A stretch of DNA of 64,000 nt from Halichondria panicea (GCF_963675165.1 NC_087382.1:7364315-7428314); one strand, 5' to 3'; shown: positions 42,801 through 57,800, counted from the first letter of the stretch. Numbers and translations: made by a program. The notes: generated by a model not told the origin, from the sequence alone.

Positions 42801-45800
42801 GCACCTGTCAAGCTGTAGGTTGGTGCTAGGGCAGCTGTAGTGAGAACAATTGATGAATAGTCGATATTATCAATATCAATTGGCTCATTCAATACCAGTC
42901 GCAAGATATCAGAATTTAGATCAAGGCTGAACGATTCAACACTGGGAGGTTGCGTATCTGGCATGAAGTTCAAAGCAGGTAGAGCATCTTCACTTGTAAT
43001 CGTATTCACTCTATTAGGCACATTAGCCAAATCGCGTGTTGCAGATGCATCAATAGTGATATAGGTGTCAGTAACAGAGCTGATGAAACCAGAAGATTTC
43101 AAGTTGTTAAGGTCAGCATCAGAGATGTCTATAACTATTTCATTACCATCTTGGCTACTTGTAGAGCTAGTCGTCAGTCTATATGACACTGATGAGTTTC
43201 TGCTGTCCTGTAGTGCTATACCTGATACCCTGAATGACTCGGCTGAAACAGGTTCTGAGAAAGTGAGTGCTAGTGTGCTTGTGTCGATATTTAGTGAGAA
43301 GTTAGTAAGAGATGGAGCAATTTCGTCAGAAATAAATTCATCCACTAGAATACCATTATTCTCGGAGTCCATGTTGTTACCAGCTATGTCCATAAATGCT
43401 ATAGAGGCCATTCTTACAAAGCAATTTCCTCTAGTACTACACAGCAAGGCATTGAGACGTATTGCAGCCATGTCGTTGACAGTAAGTTGCACAGATACTG
43501 TTAGTCCATTTACTGCAGTCGTAGTGTATCCTCCTGTTAGGGTGTATGTTGCATCAGCACCCAGATCAGTGTTCAGGGACTGCAGTGTTACTCCTGTTGG
43601 GGTGAAGGAATTCGTCAGAATAGTCTCAGAAAAGGAGAATGATGCTATTGCATTGCCTCTATCGAATGATAAGAACCTTCTCAGTACAGGACGTGAGTTG
43701 TCTCTAGTAAACTCAGAGGGTACCAGACCAACAGATATATTAATTGCCTGTTCCCCAAAGATATCTCTGACTACACCATCAGAATGAGTAAGGAAACATG
43801 ATGTCTCGGTAGTACATATATCTCGAGACTTGAGGGTATTCAAGTCATTGGTGATACTGATAACAGGTGAAGTGAAGTCATCAACTCTGATGACAATACT
43901 GGACAATAGTGTGAAGTTAGCTGTGGGGTTTGTGGCAGCATTCTGGAGAGTTATAGCTCCGACATTAACAGTATTTTCATCGATGGGTTCACTTGAAATT
44001 AGAATCAAGAAGCCAGCATTCATATCAATAGTAAACGATGAGATAGCCGGTGGTAGGATATCGGGAACTACATTTGTAGCTTGAATAGCATCATCAAATG
44101 GAATGGAGACTACACTAAAGCCATCAGAATCCATTGCAACTCCAGACTGCACTAAAATGTAAGTGTCTTCTTTGGTTGTAGCAATACCAGGCAACTGTTG
44201 CAGTCTTGCCTTGTCGGCCATTATAACTGTCAACTGGATTATACTACCACTGGTGATAGTAATGAGTGGAGTGTTTGAATCAAAGCTAAATCGTGTGGCA
44301 GTAGATGAGGCAGCACTTAGAAGGGTGACAAAATTGATATCGAAGGAGCCAATAAGAACAGTCTCAGAGAAGGTTAGAGTTAGAATGTCAGATCCATTGA
44401 GACTCAATTCGAATGCAAGTAGCGTAGGACTTCTACTGTCCACAGTAAAATTTACTGGTGGCATAGCTTCTGCTGGTACAATTGGTAGTACAGACAGCCC
44501 ATTCTCATCAGCTGCAAAACCCCTCTGTATTGTAAGGAAGGTGTCAGTAATGGAAGTTGCTAATCCAGGCTGAGCTTGTATCCTTTCAACGTCTTCATCA
44601 GTAAGCAACAACAGGTACCTAGTCTCATTTATGTGTAGAGCTGTTCCACCAGTGAGGCTGTAGCCAGCATTAGATCCTATTGAGCTAATCAGACTTAGTG
44701 TTGTGAAGTCAAATGAGTCCGTTAGTAACAAATCAGTAAATTCTGCAGTGATAGACCGGGTGTCCAAGTTGAGGCTAAAGTTCCTCAGTTCTGGTGGTTT
44801 AAGAACTCTGGTTTCTCCAGTAACTTGTGTGGCATTTTCACTTGAGATGGCAACTACTGGCAAGCCTTGAGCATCACTAGCAGCAGTACTGGGGAATGAT
44901 AAGTATGTTGTGTTGAGTATTCGATCATGTAATGTGGACCCAAGCAAGAAGAAGAGATCAGAATTTGGACCATCATCACTAAGGGGGATGGTAATCACTG
45001 TGCCGTGGATTTGAGGAACAGGGGATGAAGTAAGTTGATAGTCTTGAACAGTGGGTGATGTGAGAGAGCTTTCACTACTGATTGTGAATTGTGTTTCTTC
45101 GACTGTCCGTGCATCAATTGCTTCATTGAAGGTGAGTGAAAGTGAGACCCTGCCATTCAAAGGTCCAAATGAGAATGATACTAACTCAGGTCTAACAATA
45201 TCCGTTGTTAGAGACGTAACTTGTATTCCATTTCCATCAAGAGTTGGTTCAACAAGATTATTGAAAGGATCCATGATTACCACACTGGAAACGGTCATGT
45301 ATGTGTTTGACCTTGCTGTCCCTGTGTCTTGAGCTGCCTTGATACCATTTAAGTCATCAGTTGTAAGATTCACAAGCAAAGATCTGGATCCAGTCAACAA
45401 TGAAATAGAATATGGTGAGAGAGTGTAACTGTAAACAGCTGTTGGAGAATTCTGGATTGTGATACCTGCAGAATCGAATGATTCTTGAAGGATGGCTTCT
45501 GAGAACTCAAGAGAGATGGTCCCTGCATTCATGTCAAGATCATAAGCTACCAGTACAGGGCCAGTTCTATCAGGGATGAATACATCAGCTCTTGTTAATG
45601 CTTCTGCAATTCTGTTATTGAAGATGTCAGAAACTAAACCAGAATCGAAAGATACAAAGTCACACTGTCGTCCAAAGGCAAATTCCAAAAGGGATAATAG
45701 TTCATTAGCAAGCAATGATATTGTGATTGTGGTACTATTTATCTGAGACACACTGCCTTGAGTTACGTTGAAAACACGCTGGGAATTTTCAGAGCATCTG

Positions 45801-48800
45801 AGTTTTAAAGCAGTTGGGTCAGCACTTGATTCTAGCACAGGTTCGTCAAATATAAACACTAGCTCTCCAGTGTTAAAATCCAAAGAGAGTTGTTCCAACA
45901 ATGGAGAGGAAGAATCAGGGATAACACTGGCAGCAAGCGCATCAGTTGTTGAAATTCCAATCAGTGGAAGACCACTGCTATCAACTGTGATGTCAGAGTC
46001 AAGTACTACGAATGTTGATCCAACTTGACCAAATAATGGATGCAACTTGAGCTCAATAATGTCTATCTGAATCAAATCGAATGTGATGGTGCTGGAGAGA
46101 TTGTTCACCATGTTGAGTGAAGGAATCATACTTAGGCTAGTAAATGTGAATGCCTCACCAGAAGAGTCACCAGTTTGCAATGCAATGCTGCTGGGATCAA
46201 ACAAAACTGTATCTACAACTTCACTGAATGTTAAAACAATTCTTCCACTATTCAAGTCCAGTGTGAAAGCATTGACTGTTGGCCTTGTTAGATCACCACC
46301 GAAAGCAGTAGCATTGATTGCAGTCATGCCGGAGATGAGATTTACTCCATTGCTTCCAAAGTCTGCTAGTGCTATTGGAGTTACACTAAGGTACACATTT
46401 GTAATATCTGTAGCAAGGCCATTCATCTGCTTGAGCATGTCAGTATCTATACCTGAGAGTATGATGTTAAGCTCAAAAATGGAGGTGGTAGATTGAGAAG
46501 CTACACCACCACTAAGTGTGATACTCATGATTTCTAGGCCCGTGACATTTGGTGAATTCTGTAGTGTGATGCCTGAGGGGTTGTAAGATGATGGATCAAG
46601 TGGCTCATCAGCAAGTACAGTTAGAATATTGCTTGTCAAGTTCAGTGTGAAGGCGAGAATGTTGGGAGGTGTCTGATCTTGAATAAACGTGGTAGCTTGA
46701 ATAGCTGGGAATACAGTGGCAGACACTGATCCACCACTAGAGCGCATTGTGACTGTACCATCAGCAGCAATGAATGTGTCAGAAATTCCCGTAGCCAATC
46801 CTAGTCGATATTTCAGTTGTTCTAGGTCAGGTCTGACAATTGTTGCATTTATCACAAAGCCAAGTGAGTCAGTTGAGAGAAGAATGCCACCTGTCAGGGT
46901 GTAAGATTGACTTGGGAAAGTAGCTGTATTCTGTACGGTGATTCCCACTGGGTTGAATTCAGTTGGGATGATAATGTCATCATACGTTAACAGAAGGTTA
47001 CCAGTCTCCATGTTGATGACAAAGCCAGCTAGCCTTGGATCGTTTGTATCTGGAATGTAAGTACTGGGTCTGATAGGAGATTCACCACTAACAGCGTTGC
47101 CTGCAGCATCAAAGAATGCGTTTGCCTCAAAGGACAAGTAGGTTGTATCAAGGCTCACTGCTAGTGTGTCCATTTGCCTGAGGGTGAACTGATCACTAAA
47201 AGATAGAGAGATGGTCAAAAGCAATGGGTTGCTACTCAGCTGTGCACTTCCTTGTGAGAGCTGCAATACGGTACCTCCTGTCTCTTCGGATTGGAGGACA
47301 ATTCGTGAGTAGTTGACAGATGTTATATCAATGGGCTCGCTGAAACTGAGACTAATCTGCATCAACTCTTGGCTGAATATCTGGAATGAGCCGAATACAG
47401 GTACGGTAACATCTTCTGAAAGTTGTGAGACTCTCACTGCATTGACTCCATCCAATCTCTCAATAGCTGGATTTCCTCTGATATCGTCTGCAAGCTCTCC
47501 AGTATGAACAAGATAAATAATTGATGAAGCTAGTACAGGATTGCCTTTAATGCTAAGAATGTCAGCTGTGCCAAGTTGTAACAATATTCCAGTGTCATTC
47601 GAATTTATTACTTCACCTCCAGTGAGTGTGTATGCAGTTGATGCAACAGGTCCATCTTGTAGAGTTATAGCGGTGGGATCGAGGGACATTAGATTAAACT
47701 CTTCATTGAAAAGTAAGTCAAGTACACCAGACTCTAAATCTAGATTGAATGATAGCAGAATTGGCCCAGATACATCTCCAGTGTACATAAGAGGGTAGTG
47801 AGCGGAGTCAGGCATTATTGTATTGGCAACAGCAGGAAGAGAGTTTCCAAATGCATCTCTAGCAAAATCACTGGGGAATCGAACATAACAGTCTGTTCTT
47901 CTGGTACAGAGGACATCATCTCGTTTGATAGCATCAAGATCACCCTGGAAAAGTTGTATCTCTAGTTCACTGCTACTACCACTTAGTATCTTTCCACCAG
48001 AAAGTGTTAGCATGGAGAAATCAGCACCTCCACCAATAGAAGCACTCTGAAATCTTAGCAATGTCAAATCCACAGTGTTCTCATCGATTGTTTCAGAAAA
48101 TTCAAGCAACATGATTCCAGAATCAATGTCCATGAGTATAAACTGTTCAAATGTAGGAGGAAGAATATCAGACGTGAAGTTGGAAGCGACATGGGGTCCT
48201 GATTGGAATACCATATTTCCAGCAGCATCAGTGATGAAACCTGATTGTACACGGGCATAGCAGTTATCCATACGAGTGCATACATCCAGTGCATTGATTC
48301 TATCGACATCAAACTGAGTGAGCTGAATGATGATTAATCTTCCAATTGCTCTAGCAGAATCATGTCCGGTGAAAGTATACGAAATGTCAGCAGAAACTTC
48401 ACTATTCTGAACAGTAAGTTGTGTGAGATTCACAGAGGATGGACTCGGAACCTCATCAAACATGAATGAAACGGTATTGTCAGTGAGATCGATGAAGAAA
48501 GCAGTAGCATTTGGTCTGACTACATCTGGGATAAAGTTTGAAATTTGCTGGGAATTTTCCATTGAGATTTCCACTGCTGAATTATTCAAAACATCTTGCA
48601 CTGTGAGAGAGGTTAAGGCAATAAATGTATCCTCACGACCAATAGCGATTTCAGGGCGGAGATTCAATTCATCCACATCGCGTAATGTAAGAGTGATACG
48701 TACACTGGAAAGATCAAATCTCATGAATGTAGATGAAGTAATAGCTACGAAGCTCACAGCTTCTCTTTGAGCATTCTGCAGCATTATCTGCGACACATCG

Positions 48801-51800
48801 AAGCTGGATTCAACAATTGTCTCTGCAAAGTTCAAAACTAAAATTCCTTCATTCATGTCAAGCTCAAACGATTCTAGCATTGGTCCTCTGTTGTCGGTAA
48901 TTAAAACGTCAGGAGTGGTAGGTATTGGTTGACCAACTGCTACGTTGCCAGAGAAATCAAATGCTATGTTGTCAGCAACAGTAACAAACGTATTTGTATT
49001 ATCAGCGCCAAATGACATAGTCTCCCGTAGTGGATTGATGTCGCCATTGATGTCAATGACAACAGTGCTACCACTGGAACTAACTATCGTACTGGCCGAG
49101 GTGAGTTGAAAGGATGGGATAAGATTGGAAGTGTTGTAAAGAGACACACCACTAATATTGAAATTGTCGATGTTGATTGCTTCCGAATAATACAAAATGA
49201 CTTGACCAAAATTCATATTAACTTCAATGGATGTTAGAATAGGAGGCTCAGTGTCTGATATAACTAGTGTTGCCTGCAAAGCTGTAAGTATACCTGTGTT
49301 AGGATTTCCACTAACATCTGACACGGAATCGAAGGTGAGATTGATGAAAGAATTGCTCTCATTTGTTCCAAGATTAACGCGAGTTTGAATCTTGTCGAAG
49401 TCAGTGAGACTAAGCATCACAGTTACAATGTTGCTATTATCGGTACTTGTGGTGTTAGTAGTATCAAAGACAACAGACTGTGTGGCAGAGAAGGGTGCAT
49501 TCTGAAACACTACATTCTCAAAGTTAAAGCTGCTCACGTTCACAACTTCATTAAAAGTCAGCACGATTGACCCATTGGTGAGTGATAGTTCAAACGAAGT
49601 TAATAGTGGGCTTGTTCTGTCCGGTACTACAATGCTAGCTTGGAGAGCCATTGTAACTGGGATCAGAACTAGGAAGTTAGGGCTGGGAGAGGTATCCTGG
49701 ACAGCATTACTACCGACATATATGAATGTATTGTTCACATCTGTAGCTAGTTCGAGATTTTGTTGCAGGGCATAGAGATCACCAGAGAGAATGTCGATTA
49801 CAATTACATCAGAAACTGCACTAGATGCAACCACAGAAAATGAGAGAGTTCTCATAAACTCAGGCAATGAAGGATGGTTTCGAATAACGAATTCATTCAC
49901 AGTGAAAGGAGAAAACTCTACAACTTCACTGAAAGACAAAATCAAGGTGTTTGCGTCTAGATCAAGTGTGAAGGAATCAAGTGTGGGTGGAATACCATCT
50001 GCTGAAACTCTGCTAGCCATTCGTGATGTTATTGCGTCTGCGGGATTGCCAAATGCATCTGTTGCATACGGGCCGGTAGATGAGAGATAAGTATTTGCAG
50101 CCGAAAGAGCAAATCCATCGGTAGCTTTAAGTGCATTCAAATCATCGTTATTCAGCTGGAACAAAATGGTGTCATTATTTCCAGATACAACAGAACCACC
50201 AGTGAGAACTCTAGATTGAGATGTCATAACATCGGTATCACTGTGAAGAATCAGCGCTGATGACAAAACAGAGTTCTTCAATATCACCTCTGAGAATGAA
50301 AGCTGTAATTGACCAACATTCAAGTCGAGATCAAAGCTTGTGAGGGTCGGTGCTGTTACATCAGCAGTGAATTCCTGAGCTTGAACAGCTTCTGGTGTAG
50401 ATACGTTGCTACCAACATTGTCCACAAATCCACGAGGGGTAATAAAGATGTAAGTGGTTCGAAGAGATGTAGCTACTCCTACTTCTGAATTTATTTCGTT
50501 GATATCGTCCTGGCTTAGGGTGACTTGAACTTCCAGTCCACCTGCTGCTTGAGCAGTTGTTCCTCCAGTTAATGTAACAGCCACTGTCCCAGAAGCATCT
50601 TGTAGTCGAATAAGGTTAGCCATGTAAGATGTGTGATCAACAAATCCATTGAATCTCATATCAAGGACACCAGTGTTCATGTCAAGAGTGAATGATGAGA
50701 GTTGTGTGCCATTGCCACCGCCGATAAAGTTGGAGGCCATGAGAGGTGCACTTCGAGATATCTGCACAATTGGCTCACCATTAAAACTTTGAATTCCCTG
50801 GTTGGTCACAGAAAGGAATGTATTATCTCTTGTTGTTGCTATGGTTATTTCTGCTGTAAGTCCACGAAGGGTGGTCGATCCAAGATCTATAATAATTTCC
50901 ACCCCATTTGGACTAATCACTCTGCTACCCAAAATTGTACCACTGCCAGATCCGTCGGCTTGGCCATGGAATTGGAATGCATCCTCAGAGTAAGTACTGG
51001 CATTAGCAACATCGCTAAACGTGAGAGTGAGCAATCCATTGAAGATATCTAGAGTAAAGGCTTCAAGTTCTATGCCACTAGTCAGGTCAGGTGTAAACAG
51101 GTTGAAAGGGGGAAGTGCTTGTTGCTCAGAAATTGCTTGAAGAAATAGTCCGGAGTTGTCTGAGAATGTGTTTGAAGCAATTGATAGGAATGTATCAGTG
51201 ACTGAGTTGGCTACTGTCGTTCCATATTTTAGAGCAACGATGTCTGCAGAATTCAGTGCAATGCTCACAATTGTCTGTTGGTTACGTAGTTGAATGTTTC
51301 CTCCAGTAAGGAAGTATTGGTTACTACCAATGGTGTCTGAGGTAAACGAGATTTGAGTGAATTGGATATCATCTGCACGCATAGGCTCATCGAATGTCAG
51401 TTCAAGATTATTACTGTCTAGATCAAGATGGTAGCCAATTAACTGTGGTTGTACTGAATCACCGTCATAGCTAGAAACTTGCAGAGTGACCATCTGTGCT
51501 GGATTTTCATCTGGAGATAGGTCAGTGATAGTAGATTCCTCCACTGTCAGGTATGTATTTCCTCTGTCCTTAGCAAATGAAGAAGCCTTGATGCCGTTAA
51601 GATCGAATTCTGATAGCCGAATATTGACTGTATTACTGAACATAGGAGATAGGATTTCTCCACCAGAGAGTCGATATGAACTGGATGTGGCAGCTGGACC
51701 AGACTGGATGATCAAGCCACGGGGCTCAAAACTGCGTGCATCCATAATCTCGTTGAAGGTGAGATCGAGAGTTCCATTGTCAATACTCAAATCAAAAGAG

Positions 51801-54800
51801 GAGAGAAGTGGTTGTATATTATCTCCAAAATATTCTTCAACAAGCAAGGCTTCTCCATCAGCAATGGGTACAACTGCATTACCAGACATGTCTGCAATTG
51901 CAATGGAGCTTAGCATGATGTAACATGTGCCTTGTCTTCCACAAAGGAAGGGGTTGCGTTTCAGACCAATAGCATTCTCAATGGAGAGAGATACAGTTAT
52001 AGTGATATCATTTGAAGATACTGTTCCACTGGATAGCTGGAGTACGTCAGGAGGGTCAACATTAAATGACTGAATTGTGAGTCCAGAAAAGTCCAAGCTT
52101 GTTGTATTAACAACTTCTGAGAATTCTAGGGTGAACCGTGCAAGATTGAGGTCAAAAGATGCAAATCTGACAAGAGTTGGTGACATTGTATCAGGTATGT
52201 AGCCAGTCACAAGCAGGCCCATATTCACTATTCGAGGTAGCAATCGATTCCCAAATGTATCTGTTATTAACAGGTCAGAGTAGGAAATATAGCAAGAGGT
52301 GCTCTCCAAGCAGATTTCAGCTCTTCGGATATTATTGATGTCACTTTCTCCAATTTCGACGACTAGACTATTGGAGATACTGCTAATAACAAAGCTGTCA
52401 GTGGATATTTGCAAAGAGTCGGCACTAGACTGTCTATTTTGTAAAGTGAGCTCACTGGGTGTAAATGAGTCAGGAAGCACAACTTCATCAAAGCTTAAAG
52501 TCAGCTGTGTAGTATTCATGTTGATGTCAAACCCAACAAGGATAGGTTGTATGGTGTCATTTCCAACATTAGAAGCCTGTATTGCATTGTTTTGAGGTAT
52601 AGCTATTGCTGGGAAACCATAAAAACTGTTCAATAAGGCAGTGGAATGGGAGATGAAGGTGTTAGAAATCATTGTCCCTAGGTCAGTGAAAGTTTGGAGT
52701 ACATGATAGTCATCACTTGCGAGATTCACTCTAACGATAGAGGTATCCATCGTTAAGAAACTTCCACCACTGAGTTGTAAGAACTGAGTAGCATTTGCCA
52801 TCCTGTTCTGAAGAATTAGATCAGATATGTTGAGGCTCTGTATGTCAATGGTTTTGGAGAAGCTTAGTGTTAACATTTCAGAGTTCAAAGACAATTCAAA
52901 TGAAACAAGCGAAGGCCCAGAGCTGTCTGGGATGAACGTGTCTACTTGCAAAACAGGGATTGGTACTACAGGATTGTTAGATGTATCTTCAAACGCTGAT
53001 GCTGTCATGGACAAGAATGTAGTATTCCTATCGACAGCTAGGTCAAGATTGCGATTAATTTCATCCAAGTCATTCCGAGATAAAGTTATTACTACCACAT
53101 TCCCGAGTGTGGTTGCATCCCCACCACTTAGAGTATGTTGTACAGTCGAGCCGTTAGAAGCAAAGAGAGTCACTTGTGATGCATTGTACGTATCTGCTGG
53201 TACAATTTCTGAGAACGTAATGGACAGTGTTCCTTCATTCAGGTTAAAAATAAAGCTACTAGCTTCAGGAGACAAAAGATCAACAGTGTAGCTTGTAGCT
53301 TGTAGTGCATTCACAAATGAGATCTCATTCACTGGCAAGTTGACTAGATCTACAACAGTACCTTGAGCTACTGAAAGATATGTAGTGTTAATACTCGTTC
53401 CAATTGGTGGTGAAGCTAGGATCCTGTTATAATCGATGTCACTGATATTGATGGTTAGAATGGTGGTATCTCGTAAGTCAAATAAGCCTCCAGTAAGAGT
53501 AAGACTTGTAGCAGAGCCAAGCTGGTCAAGTAGAGTTATCAGAGATGTATTAAGACTTGAAGCGTCAATAACGTCAGAGAAAGTCAAACGCAAAACTACT
53601 CCAGCTCTGTCACCTGGGGCTTCATAGCTGAATGAAACTAAAACTGGTGCGGTTGTATCTTCAACAATGTTGTCAACAGTTGTTGGCATGTTCGGAGGAA
53701 TTCCTTCAAATAAGTTCCCAGTAGCATCAGTGAAAGCAAGGGGACTGGCTACAACAAAGGTGTCTGTGGCTGATGTAGCCAAAGAGGAGTTTCTCTTCAG
53801 GAACGACACATCCTCATCATTGAGTCTCACTACAATATTCAAGCCATCAATTTCCACATTACCTCCTGTGAGAGTGTATGAGACAATAGGTGCTGTACCA
53901 CTATCCACAATACTGATTTGGGTAGCATTGAAAGATGATGGTACTATTGGTTCAGTAACAGATAACTCCAGAGTGTTGGTATCCAAGTTAAGAACAATTG
54001 AGGAAAAGCGAGGTTGAGTGGTATCTGGTTTGTATTTAGCCACTTGTAGAGCATTTTTAGAACTTATCGCCACTACAGGATTCAAGAACACATCAGTAAC
54101 TGCCCCCACTTCCATGACGAGATAAGTAGTATTCTCAGATGTTGCCAAATCAAAGTTAGCTAAAATATTGTTCAGTGTCACAGAGTCGAATGGTATTGTC
54201 AACGTGCTATTGTCAGCTGTTGTAGACGGAGCTAGATTGTCCATGAACCTGTACGAGGAGACGGGAGTAGAACCGTTCTCACTCTGTAGAGTTAGGAGAG
54301 TGACATTCAAGGAAGATGGTGGAATGAGCTCATTGAAGTACAAGATTAGCACACCAGTATTCAGATCCAGATCAAAAGATGTTAGGATGGGCCTTGTTCC
54401 GTCCAAGAAGAACTCACCCACTGGAAGTGCATTGCTAGATGAAATAATCCCTGATGGGACAAAGTTGGTATCTTGGATAAGACCAGCAGCTAGACTGATA
54501 AATGTGTTCTGTGTATTTCTTGCGATGTTTGGATTGGTATTCAGAATGTTGTAATCATTTGGTGCTAGGATTACTTGCACAATAGATCCATGCATGCTTC
54601 CAGAAGCAAGAGTCCCGTTAGTCAGTACTAAACTGGTAGTAATTCCTACTGTAAGGACTTGGCTGCTCTGGATTGTGACCTTTGTCAGATCTATGGTGTC
54701 AACGAGAACCGTCTCATCAAATGTGAAAGTCAGTAGACCTGAGTTTAGATCGAGAGAGAAGTTAGTGAGTCGAGGTGCTGTAGCATCTTCAAGATGAATA

Positions 54801-57800
54801 CAAGCTATCAGTCCCTCCTCAAACGGAATCTCCACAAGGTTTAGTGCAGCCATATCGAGTACTGTATTATTGGTGGCAGAAAGGAACGTTGAATTCTCAT
54901 CTTGAGCTAGAGACATCATCAATTTCAGAGCATTCAAATCATCATAGTGAAGTCTATACTCTATTAGAGACGCAGAATTGGTAGATAAGGGGGTACCTCC
55001 CATTAGAGAAATAAATGATGAACTGGAGCCATTAGTTGCGTTTTGTATGACCAGCTGAGTAGGATCAAATGAAGTTATATTCACAACTTCCGAGAAAGAA
55101 AGAACCAATTTACCAGCATCAATGTCAAGAGTGTAACACTCAATATATGGTCGTGACTCATCAGGCGTAAATTTAGCAACTGAGAGAGCACCTGAAGATG
55201 GTATAGCAATAAGAGGGAAGTTATTTGTTGCTTGAGCCGCTATATTGATAATCGACAAGTATGTATCATTTTCTGAAGTGGCAATGTTGGGATTGGCCTG
55301 TAAGCTTTCAAGGTCTGTTAGGCTGAGTGTGAATTGAATGTCAAAGCCATCGTCCACTGTGGCTACCAAATGCATGCCAGTTGTCAAAGTGTATTGATTG
55401 AAAGTATCAGAGCCATCTGCATCAGTCTGCAATGTAATTCCACTTGGGTCGAATGCAGATACCCTCATTACATCATCAAATGTGAGATTGACCATTCCTG
55501 TGTCCATGTCCAGATTGAAAGAGGACAACCTTGGTTGAGTGGTGTCTGGAATCACAAGCTCGGCTTGGAGTCCCATGCTAGATGGTATAGCAACAACTCC
55601 GTTCCCAACAATATCCGTTAGAGCTGCTGAACCAATTGAGATAAATGTGTCGCTGTTGTCATTGGCGATATCTGCATTCCCTTTCAAATCAATTATGGTC
55701 TGAGGGCTGAGCTCGATAAGAATAGTAGTTCGGTCAGACGATATAAACGAAGCCACACCACCACCCAAAGGTACTAGTACTCCTGCATTCGACATGCTTT
55801 GGATTGTGAATTGGTCAAGTGCTATCTGAGATATGTCAACAGGCTCATCAAATTGCAGTTGAATTGTGCTGTCCGTGAGCGTCAATTGAATGAATCGTTG
55901 CAGTATAACTTCGGACATGTCAGCTGTATATCCTGCAGCTGGTTGTGCATTAACACCGTTAGTAACAGGTACTGCGTCAGCAACAAGCATTGAGGAATAG
56001 GTAATATAGGTATTTTCAAGACCCGTAGCCAACCCATCCAAAGCCTTGATATTGATCACGTCTTGCTCAGTTAGTTGGATTGTCACTTCACTGGCAAGGA
56101 ATCCTGTAGTTAAGAGTACTCCTCCGGTGAGATTATACTCAACTGTTGATAGAAAAGCGTTCTGTAAGGTGATAACTTCTGGGATAAAGGAGCTGAGGGT
56201 AACAGGATCGTCAAAACGGAGCGAGAGCTCTCCTGAGTTTAGATTGATACTGAATTCTATGAGACCCGGGCCAGTTGTGTCATCGATGAATCCTCTAGGA
56301 AGGACTCCTAAAATTGCTGCACTAACAGGGTTCTCAGCCATATCTAACAGAGAATTCTGGGGTAGACTCAAGAAGCAGTTTGTAAATGTAGTACAGAGTC
56401 TACTGTCAAGTTTGATATTAGTTAGATCATCAAAATTAAGCTGAACAACAATTGTAAGCCCATTTCCACTAGATGTTAGTCCACCAGTTAGGTTGAGAGT
56501 GGATTGAAGTGGTGGGCCTGAAAATGACTGCAGAACTGCTCCAGCAAAGTTGAGACTGCTGGCACGAATAGTTTCAGAAAAGCTGAGTGTCAAAGTACCA
56601 CTGTCAAGGTCAAACTCATTAAATTCCACTAAAGTTGGGATTATTGCATCAGGGCTGAGTGAACTGACTTGTACAGAGTCATTAGCTGGTCTTGCAACTA
56701 CAGAATTGTTAGCAAAGTCCATTCCAAAAACAGAAGTGACTGAAATAAAACAGTCACCACGGCTTGTGCACAGGTCTAGCCTATAGATCTCATTCAAGTC
56801 AGGTGTGGAAAGTGCAATAGCAATACCAGATGTAACTGTTGGATGAGTAGTAACGATTCCGCCTGTCAATGAGAAGCTAATAATTGGGTATACAGAGGAG
56901 TTTATTAGCATTAGCTGGTTGAGGTCAATTGTTGTGACTTCCAGTGCTTCGTCAAAGTACAACTCTATAGTACCATTAGAGAGATCAACAAAAGCTGAGA
57001 TAAGTTCAGGACGGGTGACGTCTTCACTGATATTGAATGGAGCCACTGCCTCAAAGAATATATTAAAATTTTCAGATGTATCGGCTACAGCTCCTTCTTC
57101 CAGCAACAAATAGATATTTCCTTGGGACAACGACTTCAGTCGATCAAGATCTTGAGGCATCAGTGTCACAGTGAGAATGTTCAGCATTGATAAGCCAGTG
57201 ATTTGCATCTGTAGGCTGATTGTTGTTGTTGCATTAGCTGGATTGGTTGAGTCTATGAATATCCATCGATTTCCTTGGATTGATGTTGCATTAATGGGCT
57301 CATCAAATGTAGTGACCAACTCTCCTTGGTTTAGATCTAAGGAAAATTCAAGAATGATTGGTCCTGAGGCATCTTCGATTATAAAGTCAACTGAAATGGC
57401 ATTATTCACTGTAATCTCCTCAATGGCGACTCTAGATGTATCCAATACAGTGCCATTAGCAACGGTGAGATATGTGTTGTTAGTAGTTGCACCTAATCCT
57501 GCAGTGCCCTTGATGAAAATCGAGTCCTCCATAACCAAACTAATGGTAATTATATCACTGAAGATATTTGCACTAATAGAGCCTCCAGTTAGTTTCAGAG
57601 TCATACTAGGATTTATAACGCCTGTGCCAGAAACAAGGGTGAGACCTGTCACATTAAAGGTAGTTACATCGATTGCCTCATTGAAAGTCAATGCTAATGT
57701 CGATATATTTAAGTCTAGAGAGAAGCCAACTATTACTGGAGCTGTTATGTCTGGTAGTATATAAGATGCAGGTATCGGGTCTGCTGGCGTAATCACAAGA

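Larger units (their letters stand above)
38498..47050 (-). repeat. Super-block 3 of the 23-unit higher-order repeat (units 47-69)
   Basis: It is 8,553 bp: half A 47050-42596 and half B 42595-38498. Strand B is Y-D-D-I-I in unit 47 and F-D-D-I-V in unit 59. The A-B hairpin mark is in unit 52 (about 45125-45183, with P-L-N-G-R). Cysteine doublets are in units 55-56 and 66-67. The T-D-G-K-A linker is at 42242-42256. Unit 50 carries its own unusual cysteine pair (codons at 45794-45796 and 45662-45664), placed differently from all other pairs. Unit 53 lacks the usual aspartate-led linker. Confidence 0.85.
47051..55546 (-). repeat. Super-block 2 of the 23-unit higher-order repeat (units 24-46)
   Basis: It is 8,496 bp: half A 55546-51089 (12 units) and half B 51088-47051 (11 units). 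Unit 24 opens with F-D-D-V, unit 36 with F-S-D-V. The long hairpin is in unit 29 (about 53580-53645). Cysteine doublets are in units 32-33 and 43-44. This is the one copy where the linker at the end of unit 36 has lost T-D-G-K-A: it reads S-R-S-A-P near 50744-50760. The next unit starts with a glycine-rich G-G-G-N-G instead of the usual acidic linker. Unit 25 has a strand-A/linker cysteine pair. Confidence 0.85.
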
